Source: Branchiostoma belcheri
Lineage: Eukaryota; Chordata; Leptocardii; Amphioxiformes; Branchiostomatidae
Assembly (NCBI RefSeq): GCF_001625305.1
Contig: NW_017803943.1
Location: 2,153,481-2,217,480 of the forward strand
Direction of reading: 5' to 3'
Length of the DNA stretch: 64,000 nucleotides
A program made the translations under genes and the position numbers. Numbering within the stretch: position 1 is the first letter of the stretch; each line of letters starts with the position of its first letter. The notes beneath the pieces were generated by a model. It was given only the letters and a program-made list of their open reading frames with translations. It did no database searches and was not told where the DNA came from. Shown here one piece after another: positions 1 through 12,301 of this stretch.

Positions 1-3000
1 GGACACCATCTCTGTGGGAACCATGGACGGGACCTGGCGCAGGACACTGGTGGACACGGGCCTGCAGGAACCGAGGGGGATTGTCGTGGATCCTGAACAG
101 GGGTAGGGCGATCATAACGCCTCAGGGATGGAGGCATCTTGCTCATCTATTATCCAGAAAATTTTGATTTTACACTCGACACTTACATGTACCCCCTTCA
201 TTGCTGTGAGCTTTCAGCAGTGCAAAATGCTTTAAAAAGGCTTAAAAGGATTACATGGATAATCTATAGCCTTCATATTGTAAATGCACACACATTGAAC
301 GATATTCTAACATTGTCTATCTCCAGCCTGATGTACTGGACAGACTGGGGATCTGACCCTAAGATCGAGCGTGCCTGGATGGATGGACAGCACAGGGAAG
401 TCATCGTGGGAGACAACATTACCTGGCCCAACGGCCTGGCCATAGGTGAGCCGGATAAACTACTTAAAAACTCAACTGTAGATAAAGTTGTAGAAAAATT
501 AACAGTAATGCATGTTCAGCAACAAGGACAGCAGCCAACAATACACCTCGTATAGGACAGTACCACTAGAGACAACCACAGAATGCACCAGGAACACCCA
601 AGACTTTTGTCTTCCACTAAGTCTTGATCAGTATTCAAGGTGTATATGATTAACCATTGGTAGTATTACACAATACATGAATCTATACTTAGCATTGCTG
701 ACAGCTTTAGAAGCATTTCATATCGTAAGTTTCCTTGTTTTCTAGATTTTGTGAGTAGAAGGCTGTTCTGGCTGGATGGGAAGAAAGGCACAGTAGAGAG
801 CAGCGACCTGTTAGGTGGAGACAGGATGGTCATCATCGAGCACCCAGCCTCACATCTGTTTGGCTTGGAAGTCTTTGAGGTAAAACGTCTTCTCTGTCAC
901 TCAAACTCAACTTCTAGTCAATACCATCCTTACATTTGCCAAATTTTCCTTGAGAAAACGGTTTTTTGTCTCTTCACCCAGGTGTGAAATGGGTACATGT
1001 ATTTGACTTCACTAGGGAGGTAGAAGGCATTGCAAGGAGAGGGATGGGCTAGTTCTGCTTTCCAATACTGTTCCCTAAGATACAGTGGTCTGTGGATTAA
1101 CAACCCATTGCCCCTACCACCACAAAAGGCTATGGGACTATACCTTATTGTACACCTTTTTACCTTGACACCTGACCTATGCTAAACTCTCCTCCTCCTC
1201 TCCACAGGACACGGTATACTTCTCTGACTGGGAGATGTTCAGCCTGTACGGTGCCAGCAAGTTCAACGGCAGCGACAAACATGTCCTGAGTGACGACTTC
1301 TTCATGCCCATGGATGTAGCCATTGTCCATCCACTCAAGCAGGCAAAAGGTACAACTCTCTTACGGGCTTGCTGAGTCTTAAATCTTCAACAGAGGGATT
1401 CTTGTTAGAGGTTTACTTCTCTGAAAATAAAGTTATATGAGACCGCATGATTTTTGTGGGACACCAATGCCAATAATTATAGCTGGTGAAGAGATTTAGC
1501 TTTTAGAGTGAGTAGGAAATGGATGTATGGTGGCCCGGTCTAATGTACTAGAAACATATAAAGACTAACCTTCTTTCTCCTATACAGCCATAAACTACTG
1601 CCTTGACCAATCAGGACAGCCGTACTGTACGCATCTTTGTCTTCCCGTGCCTCCGAAGGAAGGCAGCAAAAACTACACCTGCGCATGCTCAGATGGGTAC
1701 ACGAAGGGAGAGAGCGAATCATGCACATCTGTGGAACAAGATTCAGACTTTGAGATGAAAACGCCATCTGTAGTTGCAGAAAAAGTGACACCAACTTCAG
1801 TGCCAACTGCAAGAACAGCCCCGGTGACATCTAAAACAGAAATACCTACAACAACAACAACACCTTCATCACCACTGGTTGCTAGCACGACTGCTCACAC
1901 TAACGGAGAGGTTGACTCTAACATTTTAGAAGAAAGTCGGTTCAATGCCACAGAAGACGAAGATATCAACATCATTAGAAGTAAGTGGTCTTCTCAAGAA
2001 CAAGTCTAGAAACATCACGTTGCAACAGAAATCGGAAATAGTCACTTGTATATAGTGCTCATTTTGAGTTCTATAGTTGTGGCATGTCCGGACAGGCCTG
2101 TCTGCCAAGACTAGGTTTATCAGCCATAGAGACACACAAGGATGTACAGGAGCATCGGCAAGAGGCTGAAAGCATTAAGCAGTAAGCACAGTTTTGTCCA
2201 ATAACTTAGCAATCATATTGGTGTTGAATATCATTCCATAACTGTAACCCTGTTTTAGAGCATGGGGTCCTGTCAGACTCCACGGCAGGAGAGTCTTGTG
2301 GGGGACCGGGAAGGTTCCTATGCACGGCTGGCAGCTGTGTGGAGGGGCGGGCCGTCTGTGATGGGGCAACCGACTGTGCTGACTGGGACGACGAGGGACC
2401 AGTCGTTTGCAGTAAGGAAAAAATTCACAATTTGTCACCTCCATGTTCTGATGTAACATGTTGTTTTTGCTCTGTTCCTTCTTTCTCTTCTTCCTCTTCT
2501 TCTCCAAACAATTTTATTATAAGGTCAATGACTTCAACCAGACATCTGTCACCATGGTAACCAGTGTTGGGTTACATCATGTTGCACTTTTATAGCAGGA
2601 GGGACTTAGACCCCTGTCACCATATAATATGAATATGTTTGAGTAACAGAGCAGACCATATGCGAAGGTAAACATTACAATTTCCAAATGTTACCTTAGT
2701 TTCCAGTTTTCTTTGAAGTCAGCAAACTCTGGTGTCAAACTCACTAAACCCGGCCTGCCATATCATCTTTCTCCTCAGATGAAGACGAGTTCCTGCTGAT
2801 CCCCAGCAGCTCGGAGGTGCGAGCCGTCAGCATCAAGACAGGCGGGCACAACGTGGTGGTGCCTCCTGAGGAGGGCAGGAACATCATCACGGTGGACAGC
2901 GACGTGCAGACGGGAACCGTCTACTGGTCCGACCAGTTCAAGGGCATCTACAGGTTAGCATACTTAAGATGATTATTGACATGATAACAATTGTTATAAT

Positions 3001-5376
3001 CATTACTCTTAGCATACTAATTCAAAGTATATGTACCAAATATATAGTGTTAGCCTCTACCAGGCTTTGGGAAGCAACTGGAAAGCCAAATTTGGCCAAA
3101 TGGACAGATAACATGCAATGAGAGTACTATTTAGCAGACCAACATCCCTGGCATGTTATTTGTCTATTTCTACTCTTTCTAGCTGCTTCTCAAAGCCTGG
3201 TAGAGGCTAGAATATCATAATTGAGCAGTTATGAAAATTTTTAAACAATGTACAAAAGGCCATGTATTTTGTTGTCGTCCTTATTCATCTGTAGCATGTT
3301 TCTTTGAATCAAATTTTAAGTTTATACTATTACCATGATTTTAATTATGGCTCAATATTTGAAGAATAGTCTATTTTTCTTTCCAAAATTGAATCTAAGA
3401 TCCCATTAATATTCCACACACAGTCACAAGTTGGGTTCATCAGACCCACCCAGGGGGATCTTTACTGGGAAGAACTCCACATTTGATGGGCTGGCTGTGG
3501 ACTGGATCCACCAGAACCTGTACTGGACAGAGACCATGGGCGAGGCCATCTGTGTCATGAACCTACAGAACGGCCGCTGGAGGACTCTCATTAAGGAAGA
3601 CGTTAAGAGACCGTTCGCTATTGCTTTGGACCCCATTGATGGGTAGGTTACTATCCTGGGAAATGAGTTAGAAAAACTTAAGTCCGCAGTAAGGTTTTGA
3701 TTTTAATCATTTCTAGTATGTGCTTGTAATGTTACATGACTCATGACCTTGATAAACTTTGAAGCATTCCTGCTCTGAGCAGTGTTACAGAAGATAATAT
3801 ATGGACTGTATGTTTTGTCATTAATATGATATTTCATTTCACCTTTTTTCATATATTCATCTGATCCGGTCTGTCGTTTTTACTCCCTTTTCAGCTGGGT
3901 GTACTTTGCAGACTGGGCCTACCCCGCCAGTATAGAGCGGGTTGGAATGGATGGCTGGGAACGAAGGGCTATCATCACCGAGCAGATCATCTGGCCTAGC
4001 GGGCTGGCTATTGGTAAGTCTTTTCTACATGTAATTATCAAAGGCTCTCTTTATAACAGTTTTATCCATACATGTATTTTCATGCATAAAAGTATTATTG
4101 GTGGTAATGTTTTAAGTTCGTATGAGCTATGCAGGTATTTATCAGCCTTTCCACTCTCCAGACTTCCACTCCAGAAAGTTGTTCTGGTCGGACGCTAAGA
4201 TCAACAGTATCTGGTCCAGCGACATGGACGGGAAGAACCGACGCATCATCGTGGGCAGCCGGCGTCTGTCCAGACCTCTGGCACTTGACATCCTACAGGT
4301 AATGACCCTTCTGCTCTTTCTTTGGTGTAAATTTGGATGTTAACATGCCCAGGGATTGACATAATTATATAAGGCTATGATATTATGGTACATGTACACA
4401 AAAAGTGGTAAGTCTTCAAAAAGTAAAGCAAGAAATTGGAGTTTTCATACCTCCATGAAATGTTTAGGGTACACAGTAGTCACAGTAAGTTGATGACTTG
4501 GTCAGTGGAAACATCACTTCATCCCCAATTGATCTGAGGCAATCAAATCCCACTCTGGCCACTCTGCTGTGTTCAAATATATCTACGATCAGTACAAAGG
4601 GGATTGATATACAAAGGCTGGATGATCCGTCACACGTTGTTGTTTCTCCTCCATTTTCACTTGTAGAACACCCTGTTCTGGATGGACTGGGATGTTGACT
4701 CTGTGAAGCGGGTGGATAAGAACACGGGCAAGCAGAAATCCTTACTGCGGGTTCAGACACTGGACAACCCACTACACATGCTGGTCCATGCAGGGTGGAA
4801 ACAGCCTAAAGGTTAGCATTGAACTTAAACCTTGCCTTTCCCTTTTGTGAAATGATAAAATACATTTTTTAGTCTCTTTGTGTGTATGTGAGAAAGACTG
4901 AGTGAGTGGGTATTACGTTCAGCACCAAGGACAGGGATATTTGTATACGTGTGAATGGTGTTCAGCACAAAGGACAAGTGTATTTGTGTGTGTGTGTGGG
5001 GGGGGGGTTGTTTGTGTGTGCTTGTGTGGGGGTGAGTGTGCTTGTGTGGATAGTGTTCAGCACCAAGGACAGGTATATTTGTGTGCGTGTGATGATGTTT
5101 AATGGTAGACATTTTTTACCTAAACTTTTCTATGTATTGTATTTAGCATAATCATTTTCCATAATGCTGGTGCTTATTTTGCTTTCTTTGCATATTCTAT
5201 TCTTACTTTGAATTATTTCCTTCCCAGGGACAAACCGTTGTGGTGAGAACAATGGCGGCTGTTCAGACCTGTGTCTGCCCACCCCAAAACCCTTCAACAG
5301 TCGGAGAGACTTCACCTGCGCATGCGGGGAAGGATTTGTACTGGCAGACGACGGAGTCACCTGCCATGCTCAGTAA
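1..5376 (+). CDS. LDL-receptor-related (LRP-like) protein, 3' part of gene
   Basis: Twelve exons in one phase-consistent model: 1-102, 327-445, 746-879, 1208-1349, 1588-1980, 2259-2411, 2779-2953, 3424-3642, 3895-4013, 4162-4298, 4667-4811, 5228-5376 (661 codons plus TAA). Domain order: YWTD propeller A (blades seen as [24 protein letters not shown]), a Cys-rich EGF-like module ([12 protein letters not shown]...CAC), a Ser/Thr/Pro-rich linker with an N-glycosylation site (NATED), one LDLa module ([15 protein letters not shown]), YWTD propeller B (VYWSDQ, LYWTET, VYFADW, LFWSDA, LFWMDW), and a closing EGF module ([12 protein letters not shown]). Such ectodomains bind ligands at the cell surface or in the matrix. 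The gene begins left of the window. No transmembrane exon is visible after the last EGF, so this form looks secreted, though a weak donor (CA|GTAAAAG) overlaps the stop. The propeller-LDLa-propeller order fits neither LRP5/6 nor LDLR, so I give no symbol. Confidence 0.85.
3051..3211. repeat. Hairpin MITE in LRP-like intron 7
   Basis: The ends are 25-bp inverted repeats (TAGCCTCTACCAGGCTTTGG reading in from the left, one mismatch to the right end). A second inner inverted pair (GACAGATAACATGC / GCATGTTATTTGTC) continues the fold. There is no ORF. It looks like a short non-autonomous fold-back element. Confidence 0.75.
4918..4934 (+). promoter_or_regulatory. RE1/NRSE-like core, site 1
   Basis: TTCAGCACCAAGGACAG is 16/17 identical to the vertebrate REST-binding core TTCAGCACCACGGACAG. 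It sits in the GT-rich minisatellite. Confidence 0.35.
4961..4977 (+). promoter_or_regulatory. RE1/NRSE-like core, site 2 (weaker)
   Basis: TTCAGCACAAAGGACAA has three differences from the REST core. It is in the same minisatellite as site 1. Confidence 0.2.
5056..5072 (+). promoter_or_regulatory. RE1/NRSE-like core, site 3
   Basis: TTCAGCACCAAGGACAG, identical to site 1, in the same minisatellite. Confidence 0.35.
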
Positions 5377-7175
5377 AAGAAAAAATAGAAGAGTTCAAGA
5401 TGAAAGGTTTTAACGTCTATCATAAAAAAGTGTTGAGTGGTCGTCACATTGAAAAAATGATTGAAAAATGTTTGATGGCTCTGCAAGAACCAAGGATGTA
5501 AGTTCCTCGCTATTAAGTTATACATTGTATCAGTAAACGTGGATGCAATAGAAACTTTGTTCTCTATGTTGTATTGTTCAGTGTTACTCACACACTTACT
5601 AGTAAGTAACATAGTTTGTGTGGCTTTTCTCTACATACAACATGACATTGTACTAATTTAGTAAGTTAAATTGCAGACCAATTCATGGACTAGTTTTTAA
5701 CTCAGTCTATAGGCACACAATGTAAAGATGCTTAATATATATTTTCTGTCCCGTTTTAAGCCTTAAACAAGCTTTTAATAACTCTGTACAATTCCACACT
5801 TTGTAACATTGAAGTTACGCTAAGCTACAACAAATCATACTTCTAATTCTTTGTATAGTTGTGAAATTTGAATGCTAGGCAGCTGGCAATCACCAATGAA
5901 TACTACAATGTACATCATCTTGCGTTCATGAATTTTCATAATCAGAATCACCATTGGTTAACTATAGACCTAAGCAATGTTCCATAGGAACCAAATCAAA
6001 CCAAAAAAAGCTCTACATCTATCAAAAAACATAAACCCATATTTCATCTTCTGTCCTTATAAGAGTCTTGCACAATCCCATGTTTCTTGTGAAATATAAT
6101 TTTTATCTTATTGGCAAAATATATGCTGCTACTGCAAAACATTAATATAAAAAATCATAGACTTTTAAGAGCTCTTTATATGGCTGAAGGTTTTTCTGTG
6201 GGAATTGAGGACAACATTGTAGGACACAAATGAATGTGTATACTTGGTGTTAAGGTCACAAGGAAGACAATTTTTTTTACCTTTGAGAGCATGCATTGTT
6301 CAAGTTAACTATTCTATAAAGCTGAATTGACTCTTTTTACAAAGTAGGTATACTTTGAGGCAAAGCCATAGAAAAGATTTAGCAATGTACAAAAAAGTGG
6401 AACGTTATCTAAGAATTTGCTTGTCATCAATTTTTTTTTTACTTTTGCATGGCAATAAATTATTTACATAAAAAATACATGTGCCTATATCTGCAACATA
6501 TGCACATCATCATCATCATTCATGATTGTATATTATCTATACAAGCTGCTTGTCCCTTGGTATCATTTCCAAACCAGTGCTCCATCGGGTAGTTTATGGG
6601 CTGTTTTCAAGCTGTTTCCCTTCACTTTTGGGTGGGGTCTGTCTGAAAACACAGCCTGTGAAATACCTGACTGGGCACTGGATTGGAAACGGGACAGTAA
6701 CATTTACCTTACCGTAGTGTGCCCTGCAAAATGTTAACTTAGCAGTTTCCCACACTTTTGGGTAAATTTCTTTACACCGAAGAAAAAACACCAGGAAATA
6801 GCAGACCATATGCACTAAGTTTACCCGTAGCACCTCATTTATACGTACATTTTCTTTGTCTAAATGATCCTTTGAAATTCTACCTACACATTTCATAACC
6901 AACAAGAATTGCACATTCTTCCATGAAATTATCCCCAGACAGAGAATATTTACCCCCCCCCCTTGTTGCAGCATGATTGTTTCATGCTCAGTACAGTATA
7001 GCAGCCTATGGTGACAGGTTAGTGTTGTAGACTTAATTTCAGCACATGCAACTTTTCTATAGTATCTTTGGTTCCCTGACACACCATGCCGTAACTGTAT
7101 CTGACAGCACTACTGTAACTGTACCCCTGTAAGACAATAACTTAATACTGTACACTCTTTCATCAGCTGGACAGT
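5377..7175 (+). other. LRP-like 3' UTR and intergenic DNA
   Basis: No exon is recognisable here. A plus-strand AATAAA lies at 6454-6459 and is a candidate poly(A) signal for the LRP-like gene, giving a 3' UTR near 1.1 kb. The remainder is AT-rich and featureless up to the hairpin element at 7176. Translated ORFs here show no family likeness. Confidence 0.5.
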
Positions 7176-7505
7176 GATTTGAACCATCATGAAGGTTCAT
7201 CGGTGTTGGTAGTTACATGTTTAAAGTTAAAACTTAAGATCCAACACAAAGAAGTTCTCTCACCTAGAGTTTCAACCAGTTACTCTGGTCTTCCTCAGTA
7301 GGCTGACACAGTGAGGCTTGTCACATGGCTTCTCTGAAGTGTGATGTCAACACTGGGTCAAATGTATCTGGTAGATGCCACGTGACAAGCCTCACTGGGT
7401 CAGTCTACCAAAGAAGACCAGAGCAACTGGTCGAAAGCTCTGGGTGAGAGAACTTCTTTGTGTTGGACCTAAAGTTTTAACTTTAAACAGAGATTTGAAC
7501 CATCA
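7176..7505. repeat. Hairpin MITE abutting the ATG4 stop codon
   Basis: Long imperfect inverted repeat: TTGAACCATCAT...CACAAAGAAGTTCTCTCACC on the left is mirrored by GGTGAGAGAACTTCTTTGTG...TTTGAACCATCAT on the right, around an inner pair (ACTCTGGTCTTC / GAAGACCAGAGCAAC). The right end touches the last codon of ATG4, so the element must lie in the ATG4 3' UTR. A diverged relative lies near 51,935-52,125. Confidence 0.75.
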
Positions 7506-10500
7506 TTACAAGAACACGAAGTCCTCCTGTGGTCCCCCCAGCGGCCGTAGTTGACCCTCCCGGTCCAGGTGCTGCACTCGGAGGATCCGTTCCGGTTGGT
7601 TCTGTGTCGTTCCCTCTACTTTACAGTCCTCTGCGCTCCCGTCGGACACAATGAACATGGGATAGTCGGCCTTAGGGCCTGGCTGGCGGAGCATCTGGAA
7701 ACAAGAATAGTGTACATGATTACTGGAAATTCACTTATTTTTTCAGTGATTTGACCTTATGGTAGGAGCATGAGGTTTGTGGTCAAAACTATACTGTAGC
7801 ACAAAGACACACATTTGTGTGAAGACAGAGGGGTGGTCTATCTACTTTGAATTCCTTTCCCTTTGGAACTACATACACGTGTACTAGATTCACCATACAA
7901 AACTATGCCTTTAAAAAGTCTGCATAGTGCATACATGGCATCAGTTTTTTAAATGGACTGCTAACTTTCTATTAAAATTCTAAAACCTTTAGGAGACAGT
8001 GTTTTTCCTGACCTCCTCTGTGACGGTTGTACAGAAGTTGTTGAAGTCGTCCCTGGTTCTGCAGTAGAAGCCAATGGTGCAGCTGGGATCCATCCTGGCG
8101 ATGGACATCTTACGGGGGTTCATACAGTGGAAGGACTGGGGAGGGAAATACAGCATGTCTTTTATCTAAAAATTTAAAAACGGTTACATAAAGCTTTATC
8201 TGCTTACTAGTGCTTAGCACTCAGCATCTTTGAGAAAGTATGGGAAGGTAAAACACACAACACTGCCAGCAGGCTAGCCACCTTGCATGAATTTAGGTAC
8301 TGATGTCAGGTACCCATTTGACACCTGGGTAGAGTGAGGAAAGTCTTGTAAAGTGCTTTTTCTAAGAACACAATGTTGAGAAAGGAATGCAAGGGATTGT
8401 ATCTGTGACCTCTGGATCTCCTGTCCTAGCCACTCAGCTAAAGCAACAACTACAGTCTCAAGAGCCAGCTTACCTCCAGGGGGAAGTCACGTGGGGTCAT
8501 GTCCACCACCTCCTGACAGAAATGAGGGTCCAGGTGGATCAGTTTGTCCTCTGTGGAAAAAACACAAAAGAAACATGTCAGGGCTGATACATGTACCACC
8601 AGCTGTGCAGGTATTTCTGATATGACTTCCTGGTGAGCAACTACAGCTGGGATTCGGACGTCCAACCTCTTGATCTAGATGCAGGGCTGCTAAGCACTGG
8701 GCAATGGCTTTTGTAACACACTTTGTAGCACACACAGAAATGAGTAAGCCTACCTTGGAATCCCACAAAGTACAGAGAGTGTTTGGGTCGGCCTCCTATC
8801 ACTCCAAGACAGTGATCCATGGTGAACAGTCCCTGGAAAAAGAAATAAAAAACTCTGGTTTGAAAAGTCCTCTGTTTGTATTTGAATCATGTTACACCAG
8901 AAATTCACAGTAAGTACAGTACACATGTTAACTTGTGCTGAAAGGCTGTATCATGTATCTAATGTTTTGACACATAAGAACTTGTCTCACCTTTATACAT
9001 GGCTCATAGATAGGGTTGAGACTCTCTCCCCCTAACCGTACAGGGATGAGTATGATAACAGAACACCAGTTCTCTGTACTCCCCTCTCTGTCTGACGTGG
9101 TACTGGACAGTCGTCTTCTCTTGGTGCACAGGTTCACCACGTCCTGCTTATACACTGGAACAGTAAGTGTACATTAACCTTCAGTGTGCTAAGTTATCTG
9201 TACGCCATCAGAAAATTAGGGGTGCAAAGTTGCACATTGTACGTTGCTGGTAAGGTTTTCCAACAAGATATCAGAGCAATGGAACAAGTTTTAAACTTTT
9301 GCACATATACAATCCAAAAACTTGTGACCATAGCATGTCCAGAACATGAGATATGAAAACCAGAAGTTTCACCTAGGAAAGCCAACAGGAGGGCAAACAT
9401 CTAATCATTTACAGTACAGTCAAAAAATCTTAATCACAAGGTTTGTGTTCCTTACCTGTACAATCCTGTGCCACATACACGCACACCTGACTCAACAGTG
9501 GGTGGAACTCAGGAGCTCCGTCCATACCATCTCTGTAACAACATGTCATAAACACTTAAAATACTGAAATCCGCTCACATTAATTACTATCATTAGGATT
9601 TCATGATGATTATTAGGAGTTTATTAGCCTGATAAAACCTAAACATGCATTTCCAGGAGGATGAAAAAGACTATTTTATCATCTTCAAATGCTGACTGTA
9701 ATTTTCACATGAGCGTCTGCAACTTCAGAATGTTGCAGTTTTCTCAGTAACCAATATGTGGTCCCCATGTAACATTCAAAGTCAAATTTCAATAATCCAA
9801 ACTGAAGACAATATAGTAACAATTGAATCTATATATAACTCTTAATCCCTTATCTGTAGAACTTACTTCATGATATGTGCGACAGACGATGGTCCGTACC
9901 AGTCCCCTGCCCTCTTGCCTAAGTTCTGGCCTATCTGTACCAGTCTGTGTAGGGAGAAGGGGCTGCTTTCACTGTCTCCAAACCAACCAATGATCTCTCT
10001 GTGGAACGCCTCCTGTTCCCGCGTCTGGTTACCAAACCATCTCCAATCTGGGAAAAATAAAACATCAGATACATGTGTAAGGCTTAGAAAGAAAGGAAAA
10101 ATAAAACATACATTATAATATACATACTAACTTGTCAAACTTACACAAAGGTAATAAAATTTACATTCATACAAAACCCTAGCCCACATTTTGTTGGGTA
10201 CATTCTTACATACATTCTTTCAGGTTTTTTTTTACTAAAATTACAAATGTGCTAGTTAAATTGATATCCTTTTGACACCATAATTTGCATAGCCCAACTT
10301 CCATCTTTTGCTATGCAGCTGTGCAAGTACAGATAATACTACAGCAGGGGGCTAGTCTACTGGTGGCACCATGTGTTCAACTTCCATATACAGTACTCAC
10401 GAGCAAATGGTACCCATAATGTCACATGCAGAGAGGACTCTCTACCCACCAGGCTATCATTGTAGATAGCTATGCTTGGTCCTTTGAGTTGTTTGTACAT

Positions 10501-12301
10501 TAACACAGGCTAAGCCGCTCTCTACAACTTCTATAGTACAGGTAGTTTTAAAGTCCTCACCTCTTCCCAAGAAGTGCATGACCAGGCCTCCAGCCAGCAG
10601 CATCTGCCCACTGCGCAGCATACAGCCCCAGCCACAGTCTGTAGTGAACATGGAGCCGGCTAGCTGGGGAAACTCCCGTCTGTATGTCAGCCATATCTTG
10701 GAGGCAAAGTCTCTCTTGAACAGCTCCATCGTGTAGAGTCTTCTGTCTGAGTCTGTCAGGGGCTCTAGCTCCTTTGTCAGCTCTAGGGGAAGAAGTTAAA
10801 CAACATTATGACGTAATACATTGTACAAGGACAAAACAAGAAGTTTCTGATCATTTCTTCACAGATAAGTTAAATCAACCCTTGCCCATTTCATACATGT
10901 AGTGCCATTCAATTTCAGGGAGAGAAAGTGCAAAAATAAGATGGCATTACAAGCATGTTTGATATCTGGAAACTTAAGTAAGTACTTCTAAATGTACCTT
11001 CATTTCTCCTGTGATAACACACTCCCTGCAGCCAGATGGGAACTTCATAGCTGAAGTTAGTTTTCACCTTGATGGTCCAACCTGGGTACAATAAATGGTT
11101 TTCAACAGTCAGCCACCAGAGTACAAGGCTAAAGTATGCTCCATTTTTCACACCATTACCTACAGTATATGTATACAAACGCATGACTGCTCCTTTTCAA
11201 ATGCGAATGCCATGTTTCTGTTTGGACAATAGACTTGAAAGTCTAAACTACATTTCTGTCGCTTCATGACCCAAAACAAATGCCAACGTCCCTTTTTTGG
11301 TCCAGCAACTTTCTCTGTATTAAAAATATGTTCGTACACGTTATGAAACAAGGCAAACTACACATGTATGTACAAAATGTGAATCATAAGCTCTGTATGT
11401 TCATACATCTACAACTGCCTTATAAAGAAGCAAGAATAAGTGGAACCAAGGACATTATACACTGTGTATAATGTCCTTGGTGGAACTGGTCACGTATGTG
11501 GAAGATTACAAATTCTGTGTAGTGAAAACCATAGCAATCAGTTTCACAATTGCCCACTATCTGGAAGTTATAATAAGAACAAACATGATGTAACTGAAAC
11601 TTTTTCTTGATTTCATCATGGAGGTAGAAACAACAACTCAATGATTTCATCATGTGATGAACCAAATGATCAAAGGCCAGTTCCAACTTTGATTACTACT
11701 AGTTTCTGCCCAATCCATTATTTGTCACAAAATGAGCAACGATTTTAAATCATACTCGATAAAATCTTGTTTCAACCAAACGACAAACAATACTCTTTCA
11801 AACAGAAGAAACAATAAACCACACATGTCCTGATTTTAAAGACCCCTGCTGGGTGCTTCAGTGATCTTATACAGTGATAACACAACAAAGCACTTGGGAT
11901 TTCTTTTCATATTCATGAGATGTCTACGTGCCTTATATAGATAAAATGAAAATTCTCAAACTACATGGACTAAAAAGCTATGCATCCTTGATGGTGTAAT
12001 ATAAATATTTGGAAACAAGCTTTACATATAATTTTTTAAAATCTCACAATCTAGGATCGGAAAATTTTGTTGTTGAAAACTCACCATAGCGTACGTTGTT
12101 CCACATGGACATCAGCTTAGTTTTAACCTTTTCTCCCGAGTCTGCGGAATCGGACATGTCTGGCGGGAAGGCGTCCCCCTCTATCGGCCTCATGACCAGC
12201 CCGTTTCTGACGGGAGAACCCAGCGGCTGGCTGGTCTGCCTTCGTCTGGCATCGGGCACCCCGCCTCCTCCCCCTGCACGGAGCTCGCGAAGTTTGTCCA
12301 T
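7506..12301 (-). CDS. ATG4D: Autophagy cysteine protease ATG4, D/C type, complete
   Basis: Ten coding exons, in transcript order: 12301-12085, 11081-10998, 10782-10561, 10047-9867, 9532-9456, 9154-8991, 8832-8754, 8550-8474, 8135-8013, 7694-7506. They sum to 1,413 nt (470 aa plus TAA) with every junction in phase. ATG4 trims Atg8/LC3/GABARAP C-termini and later delipidates them at autophagic membranes. Peptidase C54 marks: catalytic Cys about residue 150 in [15 protein letters not shown], the [12 protein letters not shown] block, [16 protein letters not shown], and Asp349/His351 in [18 protein letters not shown] and the terminal EDFVFL resemble vertebrate ATG4D more than ATG4C; a single pre-duplication ATG4C/D gene is likely. 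FVFL after acidic ED could be a C-terminal LC3-interacting motif. The caspase site (DEVD) remembered from human ATG4D is not seen in the N-terminus. The start ATG is preceded by the divergent promoter shared with DOCK. Confidence 0.93.
8285..8440 (-). repeat. Degenerate tRNA-derived SINE fragment in an ATG4 intron
   Basis: On the plus strand it reads as the reverse of the SINE family seen at 34,802 and 41,093: ACCCATTTGACACCTGGGTAG, GAGTGAGGAAAGT, then a degraded B-box-like tail (TGTGACCTCTGGATC). Confidence 0.45.
11446..11480. repeat. Perfect 35-bp palindrome in ATG4 intron 1
   Basis: The arm CCAAGGACATTATACAC is followed by a single T and its exact reverse complement. It could form a 17-bp hairpin. 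No related copy was noticed in the window. Confidence 0.85.

Larger units (their letters stand above)
4905..5100 (+). repeat. GT-rich minisatellite carrying three RE1-like cores
   Basis: Imperfect repeats of about 45-95 bp, each built from a TGTTCAGCACCAAGGACAGG core followed by a TATTTGTGTGTG tract; a pure G run lies near 4999. It lies in the last intron of the LRP-like gene. Related units recur near 60,815-60,900. Confidence 0.7.

Noticed and set aside
1-5376. LRP5/6 orthologue
   Set aside because: LRP5/6 have four propeller-EGF pairs in series followed by three LDLa modules and a membrane segment; here an LDLa module lies between propellers and no membrane segment follows.
6594-7082. 162-codon minus-strand frame downstream of ATG4
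   Set aside because: It starts off an ATG context with no similarity, lies beyond the ATG4 stop and a hairpin element, and has no splice link to ATG4.
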